Positions 37,561 through 45,876 of a stretch of 64,000 nucleotides of DNA are shown here, in pieces. Both the position numbers and the translations under genes were made by a program. This DNA is from Bacillus atrophaeus. GTDB taxonomy: Bacteria > Bacillota > Bacilli > Bacillales > Bacillaceae. Location: the NCBI RefSeq assembly GCF_001584335.1, contig NZ_LSBB01000020.1, positions 124,001-188,000 on the forward strand, in the 5' to 3' direction. The stretch's first letter is position 1. Every line of letters begins with the position of its first letter. The notes beneath the pieces are model-generated. The model was not told the origin of the DNA. It did no database searches and was given only the letters and a program-made list of their open reading frames with translations.

Positions 37561-37956
37561 TCAATCTTTTGCTTCTTTTTTGATAATGGTTTGCAAAGCC
37601 TTCGTATCGTTTCGGGTTAATTTGTAATACGTTCCTTCATGTAAAAAGACAGCCTGTTTATTATCATCGAACCATAAGCTGAATGAATCAAAGCGATCTT
37701 CATGGAACTTCACCGTTCCTTCATAGTCAGGATTTGACTGTTTGTCTGTCTTTATTTGTTTTCCCTGGTTCATGATGTCCAGCATATCTTTTACATGCTG
37801 TCTTCTTTCAATTTCGATAACTTCATTTTTGTCCGAAGACAACGTAATCAAATCTGCGTTGACCGATTGAAAAACGTCTCCTGATCGGCTGTACAGATAG
37901 AAAAAAGCAACAAGCATAAGACCGAGAACGACGATGACCGCCACTATTTTTTTCAT
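37561..37956 (-). CDS. yhfM: YhfM, membrane-anchored or secreted protein of unknown function
   Basis: The 131-residue protein begins MKKIVAVIVVLGLMLVAFFYLYS, a signal anchor without a clear cleavage site. The extracytoplasmic part is soluble and mixed alpha/beta (FQSVNADLITLSSDKNEVIE...). SD TTTGGAGTGATG precedes the ATG at 37956; the longer upstream frame is unsupported. It is divergent from yhfN. No function can be given. Confidence 0.82.
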   Translation of the reverse strand: MKKIVAVIVVLGLMLVAFFYLYSRSGDVFQSVNADLITLSSDKNEVIEIERRQHVKDMLDIMNQGKQIKTDKQSNPDYEGTVKFHEDRFDSFSLWFDDNKQAVFLHEGTYYKLTRNDTKALQTIIKKEAKD

Positions 37957-38161
37957 GCACATCACTCCAAACATTTCATAGTTTCCCCAGCAGTAAAGCT
38001 TTCCATCCCCATATATTGAGAAAAAATTGACAAATGATTGAAGCTGTGTGAGGTTGATTATACATTTGGCAGTCATGGGAGAAACAAAGGGCTTGGTTCT
38101 AAGAATCTAAAAAAATGATTACAATAGAAGTAAAGTTAGTGATGTAAGGGGTGAGACAACG

Positions 38162-39454
38162 ATGCGCAAATGGATTGCGGGAGCGGGCCTTGTTTATGTG
38201 TTATACGGCCTTTTTATTTATTGGTACCTCTTTATGACGGGCGATGCCGCTGTGCCTGAAGCTGTAAGAGGAACGGAAGCTGATCCTGCCTCGTTTATGA
38301 AGCCGTCTCAACTGGCGGTCGCGGAACAATATTCAAACATAAAGAACTTTTTATTTTTTATCGGCATTCCGCTTGATTGGTTTTTATTTTTTATTCTATT
38401 AATTACCGGCATTTCAAAGAAAATTAAACAGTGGATGGCAACGGCTGTGCGATTTCAGTTTTTGCAGGTGGCCGGTTTTGTGTTTGTACTGTCTCTTATC
38501 GTCGCAGCAGTCACTTTGCCATTAGACTGGATCGGCTATCAGGTGGCTCTTGACTATAACATTTCGACACAAACAGCGGCCAGTTGGGCAAAAGACCAAA
38601 TCATTGATTTTTGGATCGGTTTTCCGCTGTTTACAGTCTGTGTGCTTGTGTTTTACTGGCTCATCTCAAAGCATGAAAAAAGATGGTGGCTTTATGCATG
38701 GTGTTTAACCGTGCCGTTTACCCTGTTTTTGTTCTTTTTACAGCCCGTTGTCATTGATCCTCTATATAACGATTTTTACCCGTTGCAGAACAAAGAGCTG
38801 GAAAGCAAAATTTTAGCCTTGGCGAATGAAGCTGATATTCCGGCAGATCACGTGTACGAAGTCAATATGTCGGAAAAAACAAATGCGCTGAACGCTTATG
38901 TGACAGGGATCGGGGCCAATAAACGGATCGTTCTGTGGGATACGACGCTCAACAAACTGAACGATTCTGAAATTTTGTTTATTATGGGGCATGAAATGGG
39001 CCACTACGTCATGAAGCATGTTTATATCGGACTGGCTGGCTATTTGCTGCTGTCGCTAGCGGGATTGTATGTGATTGATAAAATTTACAGGCAGGTTGTC
39101 CGTACTTTCGGCGCAAGGCTTCATATCAATGGAAAAGGGGATATAGCGGCTCTTCCTTTGCTGCTTCTGCTGATTTCCGTGCTGACATTTGCGTCAACGC
39201 CTTTTTCAAATGCGGTTTCCCACTATCAGGAGAATGCTGCTGATCAATATGGGATGGAGTTGACTAGAGACCGGAAAGCTGCTGTCGATACGTTTCAGGA
39301 TTTAGCTGTAACGGGGCTCACCCAAGTCAATCCGCCGCTTTTAGTCAAGTTGTTCAGAAATAGCCACCCTTCTATTATGGAGCGGATTGAGCATGCGGAA
39401 ACAAACGAGAAAACCGAAGAGAACCCTACATCTAAGCCAGATTCTGATCAATAA
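38162..39454 (+). CDS. yhfN: YhfN, Ste24/M48-type membrane zinc protease
   Basis: The 430-residue integral membrane peptidase resembles CAAX protease Ste24. It has several N-terminal membrane segments, the zinc motif HEMGH (H277, E278, H281) and a third ligand in YQENAADQYGMEL near 357. The C-terminal tail is charged (ETNEKTEENPTSKPDSD). In B. subtilis it probably helps with membrane protein quality control. The ATG at 38162 has AAGGGGTGAG. Confidence 0.92.
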   Translation: MRKWIAGAGLVYVLYGLFIYWYLFMTGDAAVPEAVRGTEADPASFMKPSQLAVAEQYSNIKNFLFFIGIPLDWFLFFILLITGISKKIKQWMATAVRFQFLQVAGFVFVLSLIVAAVTLPLDWIGYQVALDYNISTQTAASWAKDQIIDFWIGFPLFTVCVLVFYWLISKHEKRWWLYAWCLTVPFTLFLFFLQPVVIDPLYNDFYPLQNKELESKILALANEADIPADHVYEVNMSEKTNALNAYVTGIGANKRIVLWDTTLNKLNDSEILFIMGHEMGHYVMKHVYIGLAGYLLLSLAGLYVIDKIYRQVVRTFGARLHINGKGDIAALPLLLLLISVLTFASTPFSNAVSHYQENAADQYGMELTRDRKAAVDTFQDLAVTGLTQVNPPLLVKLFRNSHPSIMERIEHAETNEKTEENPTSKPDSDQ

Positions 39455-39489
39455 AAAAGAGAAGCAGGCATGAACCTGCTTCTCTTTTT
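39454..39489. terminator. Bidirectional terminator between yhfN and aprE
   Basis: AAAAAGAGAAGCAGG and its complement form a long stem with a six-base loop between convergent genes. Confidence 0.92.
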
Positions 39490-39491
39490 GC

Positions 39492-40640
39492 TTATTGCGC
39501 TGCTGCCTGAACGTTGATTAAGCCTTTTCCGTAGTAGAAAGAGTTTCCAAGGTTAGTGGCAGTGCTCTCTAAACTGTTGCGGACTTGAGAGTTTGTCCAG
39601 TTAGGGTGCTTAGAAAGAACCAATGCAGCGGCTCCGGCAACATGCGGAGAAGCCATTGATGTTCCGTTGTAAGAACCGTAGCTGCTTCCCGGAAGTGTGC
39701 TTTGAATTGAAACGCCCGGTGCCATGACATCTAGCTCAGAGCCTGCGCTGGAGAAAGATGCTCTTTGGTTATTGCTGTCCACCGCGCCAACCGCAATGAC
39801 AGAAGGATATTTCGCAGGATAGCCGACTGTGCTTGTGCTTCCTGATGAACCGCTGTTTCCGGCTGCCGCCACTACAACGATTCCTTGAGAAACAGCTTTA
39901 TCTACAACTGCTTTTAAAGCTGTTGAACCTTGTGGTCCGCCAAGGCTCATATTAATGACGTCCATGTTGTTGGAAATTGCCCATTCGATTCCGTTAATAA
40001 TCCAGCTGTAATCACCGCTTCCTGAAGAAGAAAGAACTTTTACAGCATATAGGGATGCGCTTGGCGCGACACCAAGTACACCAACTGAGTTATTAAGCGC
40101 TGCAACAGTTCCGGCAACGTGAGTTCCGTGTGAATTTCCATCTTGGAAAGGGTTTGGCTCAGACGGGACAAAGCTTGCTCCGCCGCTGACTTTTAAATCA
40201 GGATGAGAAGAGTCGATACCGCTGTCGATTACAGCGACTTTAACGTTAGAGCCGGTGTAGCCCTGGGAATGTACAGCAGGCGCTTTGATTTGGGAGATGC
40301 CATAAGGTACTGACTGAGCTAATGCGTGAGCTGTGTGATCTTCTTCTACGTATGCGATGCTTGGATCATTTTTCAGCTCTTTTACAGCCTCTTTGTCTAA
40401 AGTCGCTGTCGCCGCATCTACATACTTGAACTGTTTCTGTAATTTTCCGCCGTTTTCAGCAATGACATCTTTTTTCGCTGCGGCGCTCATTGCCCCCATT
40501 GTCTGTTTAAATCCGACAATATACTTCTTTTCTTCACTGCTTTTTCCTGCAGCCTGAGCCGGGGACATACTGCTGAACGCCATCGTAAAGACTAAAGTGA
40601 ATGCAAACAACAAGCCGATCCATAATTTCCTGCTTCTCAC
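39492..40640 (-). CDS. aprE: AprE, subtilisin (secreted alkaline serine protease)
   Basis: The 382-residue preproenzyme starts at GTG (SD AAGGAGAGGG). It has a 30-residue Sec signal ending SPAQA, a 77-residue propeptide that acts as folding chaperone (AGKSSEEKK to DHTAHAL), and a 275-residue mature protease beginning [14 protein letters not shown]. The catalytic triad is D32, H64 and S221 in mature numbering, with the oxyanion N155 region GNSGSSGS. The backbone resembles BPN', but several loops ([53 protein letters not shown]) differ from the BPN' I remember. Expression is known to depend on DegU, ScoC, AbrB and SinR; scoC lies in this window and PrsA is its foldase. Confidence 0.97.
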   Translation of the reverse strand: MRSRKLWIGLLFAFTLVFTMAFSSMSPAQAAGKSSEEKKYIVGFKQTMGAMSAAAKKDVIAENGGKLQKQFKYVDAATATLDKEAVKELKNDPSIAYVEEDHTAHALAQSVPYGISQIKAPAVHSQGYTGSNVKVAVIDSGIDSSHPDLKVSGGASFVPSEPNPFQDGNSHGTHVAGTVAALNNSVGVLGVAPSASLYAVKVLSSSGSGDYSWIINGIEWAISNNMDVINMSLGGPQGSTALKAVVDKAVSQGIVVVAAAGNSGSSGSTSTVGYPAKYPSVIAVGAVDSNNQRASFSSAGSELDVMAPGVSIQSTLPGSSYGSYNGTSMASPHVAGAAALVLSKHPNWTNSQVRNSLESTATNLGNSFYYGKGLINVQAAAQ

Positions 40641-40668
40641 TCTTTACCCTCTCCTTATATCGAATTTA

Positions 40669-40695
40669 GAATAATCCTATCTTTGGGATTATTCT
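40669..40695 (-). promoter_or_regulatory. 5' stem-loop of the aprE leader
   Basis: AGAATAATCC and GGATTATTCT form a perfect 10-bp hairpin that would start two bases from the predicted transcription start. The equivalent hairpin in B. subtilis gives the aprE mRNA its long half-life. Confidence 0.82.
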
Positions 40696-40703
40696 GTAAA
40701 TTT

Positions 40704-40732
40704 ATTGTAATAGATGGAAACGTTTTTTAGTA
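40704..40732 (-). promoter_or_regulatory. Sigma-A promoter of aprE
   Basis: TACTAA and TACAAT are 17 bp apart, the same elements and spacing as the B. subtilis aprE promoter. The weak -35 is consistent with control by the activator DegU. Confidence 0.85.
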
Positions 40733-41071
40733 GACCCATTTTTTTACGAACGTTTTAATTCTATTTAGGTATATCATCTCTCGTTATTTCAGTAGAGACT
40801 CGAAAGATCTAAAAATATTGAAGAAAAAATGAAAATTGGCATGAGTAAATGATCATGGTGTAGAAATTTCTGATGAAATCAGGCAGAATCTCCTGAATCT
40901 CTTATTTTTCCGAACAAGAAAATCAGTGCAAATGACCTGCCTGTCAAATGACAAGAAGAAACGAATACTATTTTGATATTCTATCACTGTATGCATAACA
41001 AAATAATTTGTATAAAAAATTCTGATTAATGTAAAATAGGTTCATCTGAATCTTATAGAAAGGGAGAATAA
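40733..41071. other. AT-rich control region between aprE and yhfO
   Basis: No gene is seen. The stretch upstream of the aprE promoter is AT-rich and, by analogy with B. subtilis, should hold DegU, ScoC, AbrB and SinR sites; I cannot place them individually. A TTGTAT-N18-TAAAAT promoter-like pair near 41008-41037 may serve yhfO. Confidence 0.5.
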
Positions 41072-41074
41072 ATG

Positions 41075-41523
41075 ATGAACATTTATCAAGCAGAACTGAA
41101 GGATATCAAAGGAATCACACCGCTTTTTAATAAATACCGGGAGTTTTATCGCCAGGCGCCGGATCAGGACGGGGCAGAGACGTTTTTGAAAACACGTTTA
41201 AAAAATGGAGAATCTGTTATCTTTACGGCATCGGAAAATGGTGGATATCTTGGATTTGCCCAGCTCTATCCAGTTTTTTCATCCGTGGCGATGAAAAGAA
41301 CTTACATATTGAATGATTTATTTGTTGCCGAACATGCCCGAAAAAAGGAGCCGGCCAAAAGCTTTTGGCGGCTGCGAAGGAGTTTGCAGCACAAAATGGA
41401 GCGAAGTCGCTGTCGCTTCAAACTGCTCCGGATAATCATGCTGCAAGAAGTTTATATGAGCAGAACGGCTATGAAGAGGATACCGATTTTATCCATTACA
41501 TCTGCAAGGTGCAGACGACATAA
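41075..41523 (+). pseudogene. yhfO: YhfO, GNAT acetyltransferase broken by a one-base frameshift
   Basis: The first 90 codons (MNIYQAELKDIKGITPLFNK ... YILNDLFVAEHARKK) are a normal GNAT N-terminus. At 41341-41346 there is a run of six A. After it the original frame turns into basic, low-quality sequence, but the frame one base over reads GAGQKLLAAAKEFAAQNGAK, then SLSLQTAPDNHAARSLYEQN and GYEEDTDFIHYICKVQTT before TAA at 41523. That completes the acetyl-CoA loop (R-x-K-G-A-G) and the C-terminal YE-GY motif. One extra A would restore a 149-residue protein, the length of B. subtilis YhfO. It may be a real loss of function, a phase-variable tract or a sequencing error. Confidence 0.85.
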
Positions 41524-41594
41524 AAAACGAAGCTGAATGATTTGGTTTTTCGAAGGCATTTCGGTACGATAGAAGCTAAAAAGGAGTGTGCCGT

Positions 41595-42587
41595 ATGACC
41601 AAATCTTTTCAAGCCGTGCTTGCAGAAAAACACGGTGATGATGTATCAGTAAAAGTGACAACTATGACGGATGAAGATTTGCCGCCAGACGGCGTTCTGA
41701 TCAAAACCGCCTTTTCAGGAATAAACTATAAGGACGGGCTGGCCGGCAAAGCGGGCGGAAATGTTGTCAGAGAATATCCGCTTATTCTGGGGATTGATGC
41801 GGCGGGTACTGTCGTATCTTCAAATGATTCCCGGTTTCAAGAGGGAGATGAAGTCATTGCGACAAGCTATGAACTCGGTGTCTCCCGTCATGGCGGGTTG
41901 AGCGAGTATGTATCTGTTCCCGGAGATTGGCTTGTCTCTTTGCCTAAGCATCTTTCCCAAAAAGAAGCGATGGTTTACGGAACAGCGGGCTTTACCGCCG
42001 CATTGTCCGTCCACCGCCTTGAAGAAAACGGACTGTCCCCGGAAAAGGGCAGTGTACTTGTCACAGGGGCAACCGGAGGCGTAGGGGGCATTGCCATTTC
42101 CATCCTGAGTCAGCGGGGATATCATGTCGTTGCGAGCACCGGAAATCAAGCCGCTGCTGATTACCTTAAACAGCTCGGGGCAAATGAAGTGATCAGCCGG
42201 GAAGACGTCTATGACGGCAAGCTGAAGGCGTTATCTAAGCAGCAATGGCAGGGAGCTGTCGATCCTGTCGGCGGAAAACAGCTTGCTTCACTTTTAAGCA
42301 AGATTCAATATGGCGGCTCTGTCGCTGTCAGCGGGTTGACGGGCGGAGGAGAGGTTCCTGCGACGGTATTTCCGTTTATTCTCCGCGGAGTGAATCTGCT
42401 GGGAATCGATTCAGTTTACTGTCCGATGGAAACGAGAAAAGCAGTTTGGCAGCGAATGGCTGGAGACTTAAAGCCTGATCATCTGCTGAATATAGTCGAC
42501 AAAGTGATATCGTTACAGGAAGTGCCTGACGCATTAAACGATATTTTGGAAAATAAAATTCAAGGAAGAGTCATTGTGGAACTGTAA
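41595..42587 (+). CDS. yhfP: YhfP, AcuI-type quinone/acryloyl-CoA reductase (MDR superfamily)
   Basis: The 330-residue zinc-free medium-chain reductase has the N-terminal GroES-like domain (GINYKDGLAGKAGG, PLILGIDAAGTV), the nucleotide motif GSVLVTGATGGVGGIAISIL near 150-170, and a C-terminal catalytic domain. YhfP belongs to the YhdH/YhfP group, whose members reduce acryloyl-CoA or quinones with NADPH. The ATG at 41595 has AAAGGAGTG. A nearby frame beginning nine bases upstream overlaps the SD. Confidence 0.92.
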   Translation: MTKSFQAVLAEKHGDDVSVKVTTMTDEDLPPDGVLIKTAFSGINYKDGLAGKAGGNVVREYPLILGIDAAGTVVSSNDSRFQEGDEVIATSYELGVSRHGGLSEYVSVPGDWLVSLPKHLSQKEAMVYGTAGFTAALSVHRLEENGLSPEKGSVLVTGATGGVGGIAISILSQRGYHVVASTGNQAAADYLKQLGANEVISREDVYDGKLKALSKQQWQGAVDPVGGKQLASLLSKIQYGGSVAVSGLTGGGEVPATVFPFILRGVNLLGIDSVYCPMETRKAVWQRMAGDLKPDHLLNIVDKVISLQEVPDALNDILENKIQGRVIVEL

Positions 42588-42592
42588 TAAAG

Positions 42593-42620
42593 AAAGGTCT
42601 CTCGCGAGGGGCCTTTTTTT
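42593..42620 (+). terminator. Terminator after yhfP
   Basis: AAAGGTCTCTC and GAGGGGCCTTT pair with two G-U pairs, followed by T7. Confidence 0.8.
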
Positions 42621-42659
42621 ATTGTTGAATCTATTTAAATAAGTAATAAAAGCAATTGT

Positions 42660-42674
42660 TGATAATGATTATCA
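42660..42674 (+). promoter_or_regulatory. Fur box upstream of yhfQ
   Basis: TGATAAT-G-ATTATCA is a perfect 7-1-7 Fur box. It abuts the -35 of the yhfQ promoter, so iron-loaded Fur would block transcription. Confidence 0.92.
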
Positions 42675-42702
42675 TTGTTATTTGTTTCGTCCATGCTATA
42701 AT
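42675..42702 (+). promoter_or_regulatory. Sigma-A promoter of yhfQ
   Basis: TTGTTA and TATAAT are 16 bp apart, with an extended -10 (TGCTATAAT). Transcription would start near 42709, about 55 bases before the yhfQ ATG. Confidence 0.75.
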
Positions 42703-42763
42703 ATTTCATGGGTATTGCCCTATAGAAGAAAACAATAGAACAAACAGGAGAGAGTTGAAAGCT

Positions 42764-43726
42764 ATGAAGAAAATACTGACAATTCTTACAGTTGTCATAC
42801 TCGCTGTGACCGCAGCGGCATGCTCTTCTTCAGCAGGCAATAAAAAAAGTGCTGAAGAGCAGATTACAATCAAGCATGATTTAGGAAAAACAAAAGTCGC
42901 CAAAAACCCAAAACGGGTTGTTGTTCTTGAATTAGGCTTTATCGATACATTATTAGACCTCGGCATTAAACCCGTCGGTGTGGCGGATGATAATAAAGCG
43001 AAGCAGCTGATTAACAAGGATGTGCTGAAAAAAATTAACGGCTACACGTCAGTCGGCACCCGGTCGCAGCCCAGCATGGAAAAAATCGCTTCATTAAAAC
43101 CAGATTTAATCATTGCTGATTCTAGCCGGCACAGCGGCGTGTACGAGCAGCTCAAAAAAATCGCGCCAACGATTGCTTTGGAAAATTTAAACGCAGATTA
43201 CCAGGATACACTTGATGCTTCTCTGACAATTGCAAAGGCAGTGGGAAAAGAGAGCGAGATGGAGAAACAGCTGACAGCGCATGAAGAAAAGCTGAGCAAT
43301 GTAAAAAGAAAGCTTGGAGCTCAAGGAGAGTCTGTTCTCTTAATCGGGAATACCAATGACGCAATTACCGCAAGAGATGAAAACTTTTTCACTTCGCGTC
43401 TGCTGGCCCAAGTCGGTTACAGATACGCGATCAATAAATCTGACAACAGCAAAACAAGCAACGGAGAATCCGTTAATATGAAGATGACGCTTGAGCAGCT
43501 TTTGGATACAGATCCTGATGTTATTGTTTTAATGACAGGGAAAACAGACAATGTAGATCAAGACGGCAAACGGCCGATCGAAAAAGACCCTCTGTGGAAG
43601 AAGCTGTCTGCGGTGAAAAACGGACACGTCTATCACGTTGATCGGGCGGTGTGGTCACTTCGCCGCAGTGTTGACGGGGCTGATGCTATTTTAGATGAGA
43701 TCGAAAAAAATATGCTTCCATCCTAA
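42764..43726 (+). CDS. yhfQ: YhfQ, iron-siderophore-binding lipoprotein
   Basis: The 320-residue class III solute-binding protein has an N-terminal signal MKKILTILTVVILAVTAAAC ending at the lipid-modified Cys. The PF01497 fold follows: two lobes joined by a long helix, including KNPKRVVVLELGFIDTLLDLG, SMEKIASLKPDLIIADSS and the C-terminal VKNGHVYHVDRAVWSL. It captures ferric siderophore or citrate at the cell surface. The Fur box and promoter upstream agree. Two FecCD-type permease genes follow. The ATG at 42764 has AGGAGAGAG; the longer frame through the promoter is rejected. Confidence 0.92.
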   Translation: MKKILTILTVVILAVTAAACSSSAGNKKSAEEQITIKHDLGKTKVAKNPKRVVVLELGFIDTLLDLGIKPVGVADDNKAKQLINKDVLKKINGYTSVGTRSQPSMEKIASLKPDLIIADSSRHSGVYEQLKKIAPTIALENLNADYQDTLDASLTIAKAVGKESEMEKQLTAHEEKLSNVKRKLGAQGESVLLIGNTNDAITARDENFFTSRLLAQVGYRYAINKSDNSKTSNGESVNMKMTLEQLLDTDPDVIVLMTGKTDNVDQDGKRPIEKDPLWKKLSAVKNGHVYHVDRAVWSLRRSVDGADAILDEIEKNMLPS

Positions 43727-43775
43727 AACAATATCAAATGCTTTGGTTCGCCGGGGCATTTGATGTTGTTTATTT
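43727..43775 (+). terminator. Hairpin between yhfQ and the permease genes
   Basis: AACAATATCAAATGC pairs with GCATTTGATGTTGTT (one G-U), followed by TATTTCATTTTTG. The T run is poor, so it probably lowers permease expression relative to the binding protein rather than ending transcription. Confidence 0.6.
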
Positions 43776-43802
43776 CATTTTTGAGAGAGGACTGAACACA
43801 AC

Positions 43803-44840
43803 ATGCGCTCTGTTTCTCAGCAGAAAGAAGGGACGAGAAGCGGGAGAAAGTATGCGCTGCTTGCGGCGTTTCTGATTGCTTTGCTGCTTTTCAGCTTTAC
43901 GCTATCCATTTCCGCAGGTTCTTCCTATATTCCTATGCTAGACATCATTGATGCGGTATTTCATGACGATGGGTCAAAGCTTCATTCTATTATCCTGTCG
44001 ATTCGGATTCCACGTGCCATTGAGGCTGCTTTCATCGGTGCAAATCTGGGCGCCGCGGGCGCGCTGATGCAGGCAATGACTAGAAATGCGCTGGCGTCCC
44101 CGGGGATTTTTGGCATAAATGCGGGCGCGTCAGTCGCGGTCGTCTTGCTTCTTGTGGTCTTTCCGGCAGCCGTCCCGCTTCATTTTACAATGATTGGAGC
44201 TTTCATGGGCGGGGGCGCGTCAGTTTTGGCGGTTTATGCTGTTTCTTCTTTTTTTAATGAAGGTCAAAAGGAGATTGGCTTTGCGCTGACGGGCATCGTC
44301 ATTCAGGCGATTCTAGCCTCTATTACCCAGATGTTATTGATCTTTAATGAAGAAAATACAGAAACCGTTTTATTTTGGCTTGCGGGTTCTCTTTCAGGAA
44401 GCAGTTGGGAAAAAATAGCCTTCTTGATTCCAGTGAGCGTGACTGCGTTGCTTGTTGCGGTGCTGCTGGGGAAAACGGCATCTGTATTAAGTCTTGGCGA
44501 AGACGTATCTAAAGCTCTTGGGCAGAAGGTATGGTTCAGCCGAGTGTTGATCGGATTAACCGTCATCGCTTTGGCAGGGGTTTCTGTTTCGGTAGCGGGA
44601 CCTATCGGGTTTATCGGTTTAATGGTCCCGCATATGGTTCGTTATATGGCCGGAGCTGATTATCGGGTCGTTATTCCCTTGTCCGCTTTGCTCGGCGCTT
44701 CTCTCCTGCTGCTTGCCGATATTTCTTCCAGATTTGTGTATTTTCCTTATGAAACGCCTGTCGGTGTGGTAACCGCTTTTATCGGATCGCCTTTCTTTAT
44801 TTATTTAGCGAGGAAGAGAAAAGAGGAAACTGACAGATGA
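43803..44840 (+). CDS. FecCD-family iron-siderophore ABC permease (first)
   Basis: The 345-residue BtuC-like permease is predicted to have about nine or ten membrane helices. It carries the family motifs RIPRAIEAAFIGANLGAAGALMQAM, a LASPGIFGINAGASVAV block and the C-terminal GPIGFIGLMVPHMVRYMAG with ADISSRFVYFPYETPVGVVTA. It should form the inner-membrane channel with the next gene and take substrate from YhfQ. B. subtilis 168 carries yhfQ without adjacent permeases as I recall. No ATPase gene follows; a general siderophore ATPase such as YusV could serve. SD GAGAGGACTG lies upstream of the ATG at 43803. Confidence 0.9.
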   Translation: MRSVSQQKEGTRSGRKYALLAAFLIALLLFSFTLSISAGSSYIPMLDIIDAVFHDDGSKLHSIILSIRIPRAIEAAFIGANLGAAGALMQAMTRNALASPGIFGINAGASVAVVLLLVVFPAAVPLHFTMIGAFMGGGASVLAVYAVSSFFNEGQKEIGFALTGIVIQAILASITQMLLIFNEENTETVLFWLAGSLSGSSWEKIAFLIPVSVTALLVAVLLGKTASVLSLGEDVSKALGQKVWFSRVLIGLTVIALAGVSVSVAGPIGFIGLMVPHMVRYMAGADYRVVIPLSALLGASLLLLADISSRFVYFPYETPVGVVTAFIGSPFFIYLARKRKEETDR

Positions 44841-45844
44841 AAAAAAACACAGCTAAAAAAACCTGGGGTATCATTACGCTGCTTACCATCCTGCTTGTCC
44901 TGCTTATCCTTTTTAATTTGGGAATTGGCGATACGCCGATTGCGTTTGCGGACATCATAAAGGCTCTTGTCGGAGTGGGGGACCCGGGTATACAGTTTAC
45001 GTTATTCGAATTTAGGCTGCCCAGAATCGCCTTGGCGGTGCTTGCAGGCGCTGCGCTTGCGGTCAGCGGCGTCATTGCCCAATCGGTAATGCGGAATCCT
45101 TTGGCCGCGCCGGACACTCTGGGGCTAACAGGCGGTGCCGGACTTGGGGCGGCAATTGTCACGATTTTGCTTCCGGGGGCACACTCATTAATTTTAGCAG
45201 GAGCGGCTTTTAGCGGCAGTGTGGCTGCAGCTGTATTTGTCTATTTGCTTGCGTATCGCGAGGGAATATCTCCCGTGCGATTAGCGCTGGTCGGCTGTGC
45301 CGTAAGCGCGTTTTGCCATTCAGGCATCCAGCTTTTGATTTCCAGAATAAGCCCTAATGTAAACAGTGCGTTGGTTTGGCTGAGCGGCAGTTTATGGGGA
45401 AGGGAATGGGACGATGTCCTTTCTCTGTTGATATGGGCCGTCATTCTGATTCCTCTCGCTTTGTTTCTGGCTGGACCGATGGACTTGATAAAATCGGGAG
45501 ATGATATCGCGAAAGGCTTGGGTGTCAGTCTTGAAAAAACCCGGCTTCTTTTGCTCGCCATCACCGTTTTTTTAACCGCGGCGGCAGTGTCGGCAGTGGG
45601 GACCATCGGGTTTATCGGCTTGATGACGCCTCATATCGCCAGGAAGCTGGGCGGCTTTTATTCTAAACAATTAATCCCTATCTCCGCTCTAATCGGGGCC
45701 ATTATTTTATTAACGGCCGATGCTATTGGCAGAGGGCTGATTCCGCCAATTGAAATTCCCGCCGGTTTAATTGTCGCTGTTGTGGGCGGACCATTTTTTC
45801 TATATCAATTATGGAGAGCGTCAAATCGGAGGAAGAAAAGATAA
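44837..45844 (+). CDS. FecCD-family iron-siderophore ABC permease (second)
   Basis: The 335-residue permease is related to the preceding one. It contains FRLPRIALAVLAGAALAVSG, NPLAAPDTLGLTGGAGLGAA, TIGFIGLMTPHIARKLGG and DAIGRGLIPPIEIPAGLIVAV. The ATG at 44837 overlaps the previous stop by four bases (ATGA), implying coupled translation and a heterodimeric transmembrane unit. It ends the Fur-controlled operon at a terminator at 45843. Confidence 0.9.
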   Translation: MKKNTAKKTWGIITLLTILLVLLILFNLGIGDTPIAFADIIKALVGVGDPGIQFTLFEFRLPRIALAVLAGAALAVSGVIAQSVMRNPLAAPDTLGLTGGAGLGAAIVTILLPGAHSLILAGAAFSGSVAAAVFVYLLAYREGISPVRLALVGCAVSAFCHSGIQLLISRISPNVNSALVWLSGSLWGREWDDVLSLLIWAVILIPLALFLAGPMDLIKSGDDIAKGLGVSLEKTRLLLLAITVFLTAAAVSAVGTIGFIGLMTPHIARKLGGFYSKQLIPISALIGAIILLTADAIGRGLIPPIEIPAGLIVAVVGGPFFLYQLWRASNRRKKR

Positions 45845-45876
45845 AGACAGGCGATATAAGCCTGTCTTTATTTTAT
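45843..45876. terminator. Bidirectional terminator after the iron transport operon
   Basis: AAAGACAGGC and GCCTGTCTTT form a 10-bp stem followed by ATTTTATAT. It also lies at the 3' end of the convergent yhfR. Confidence 0.82.

Noticed and set aside
42656-42763. 36-codon upstream extension of YhfQ
   Set aside because: It runs through the Fur box and promoter; the lipoprotein signal begins at the ATG at 42764, which has a good SD.
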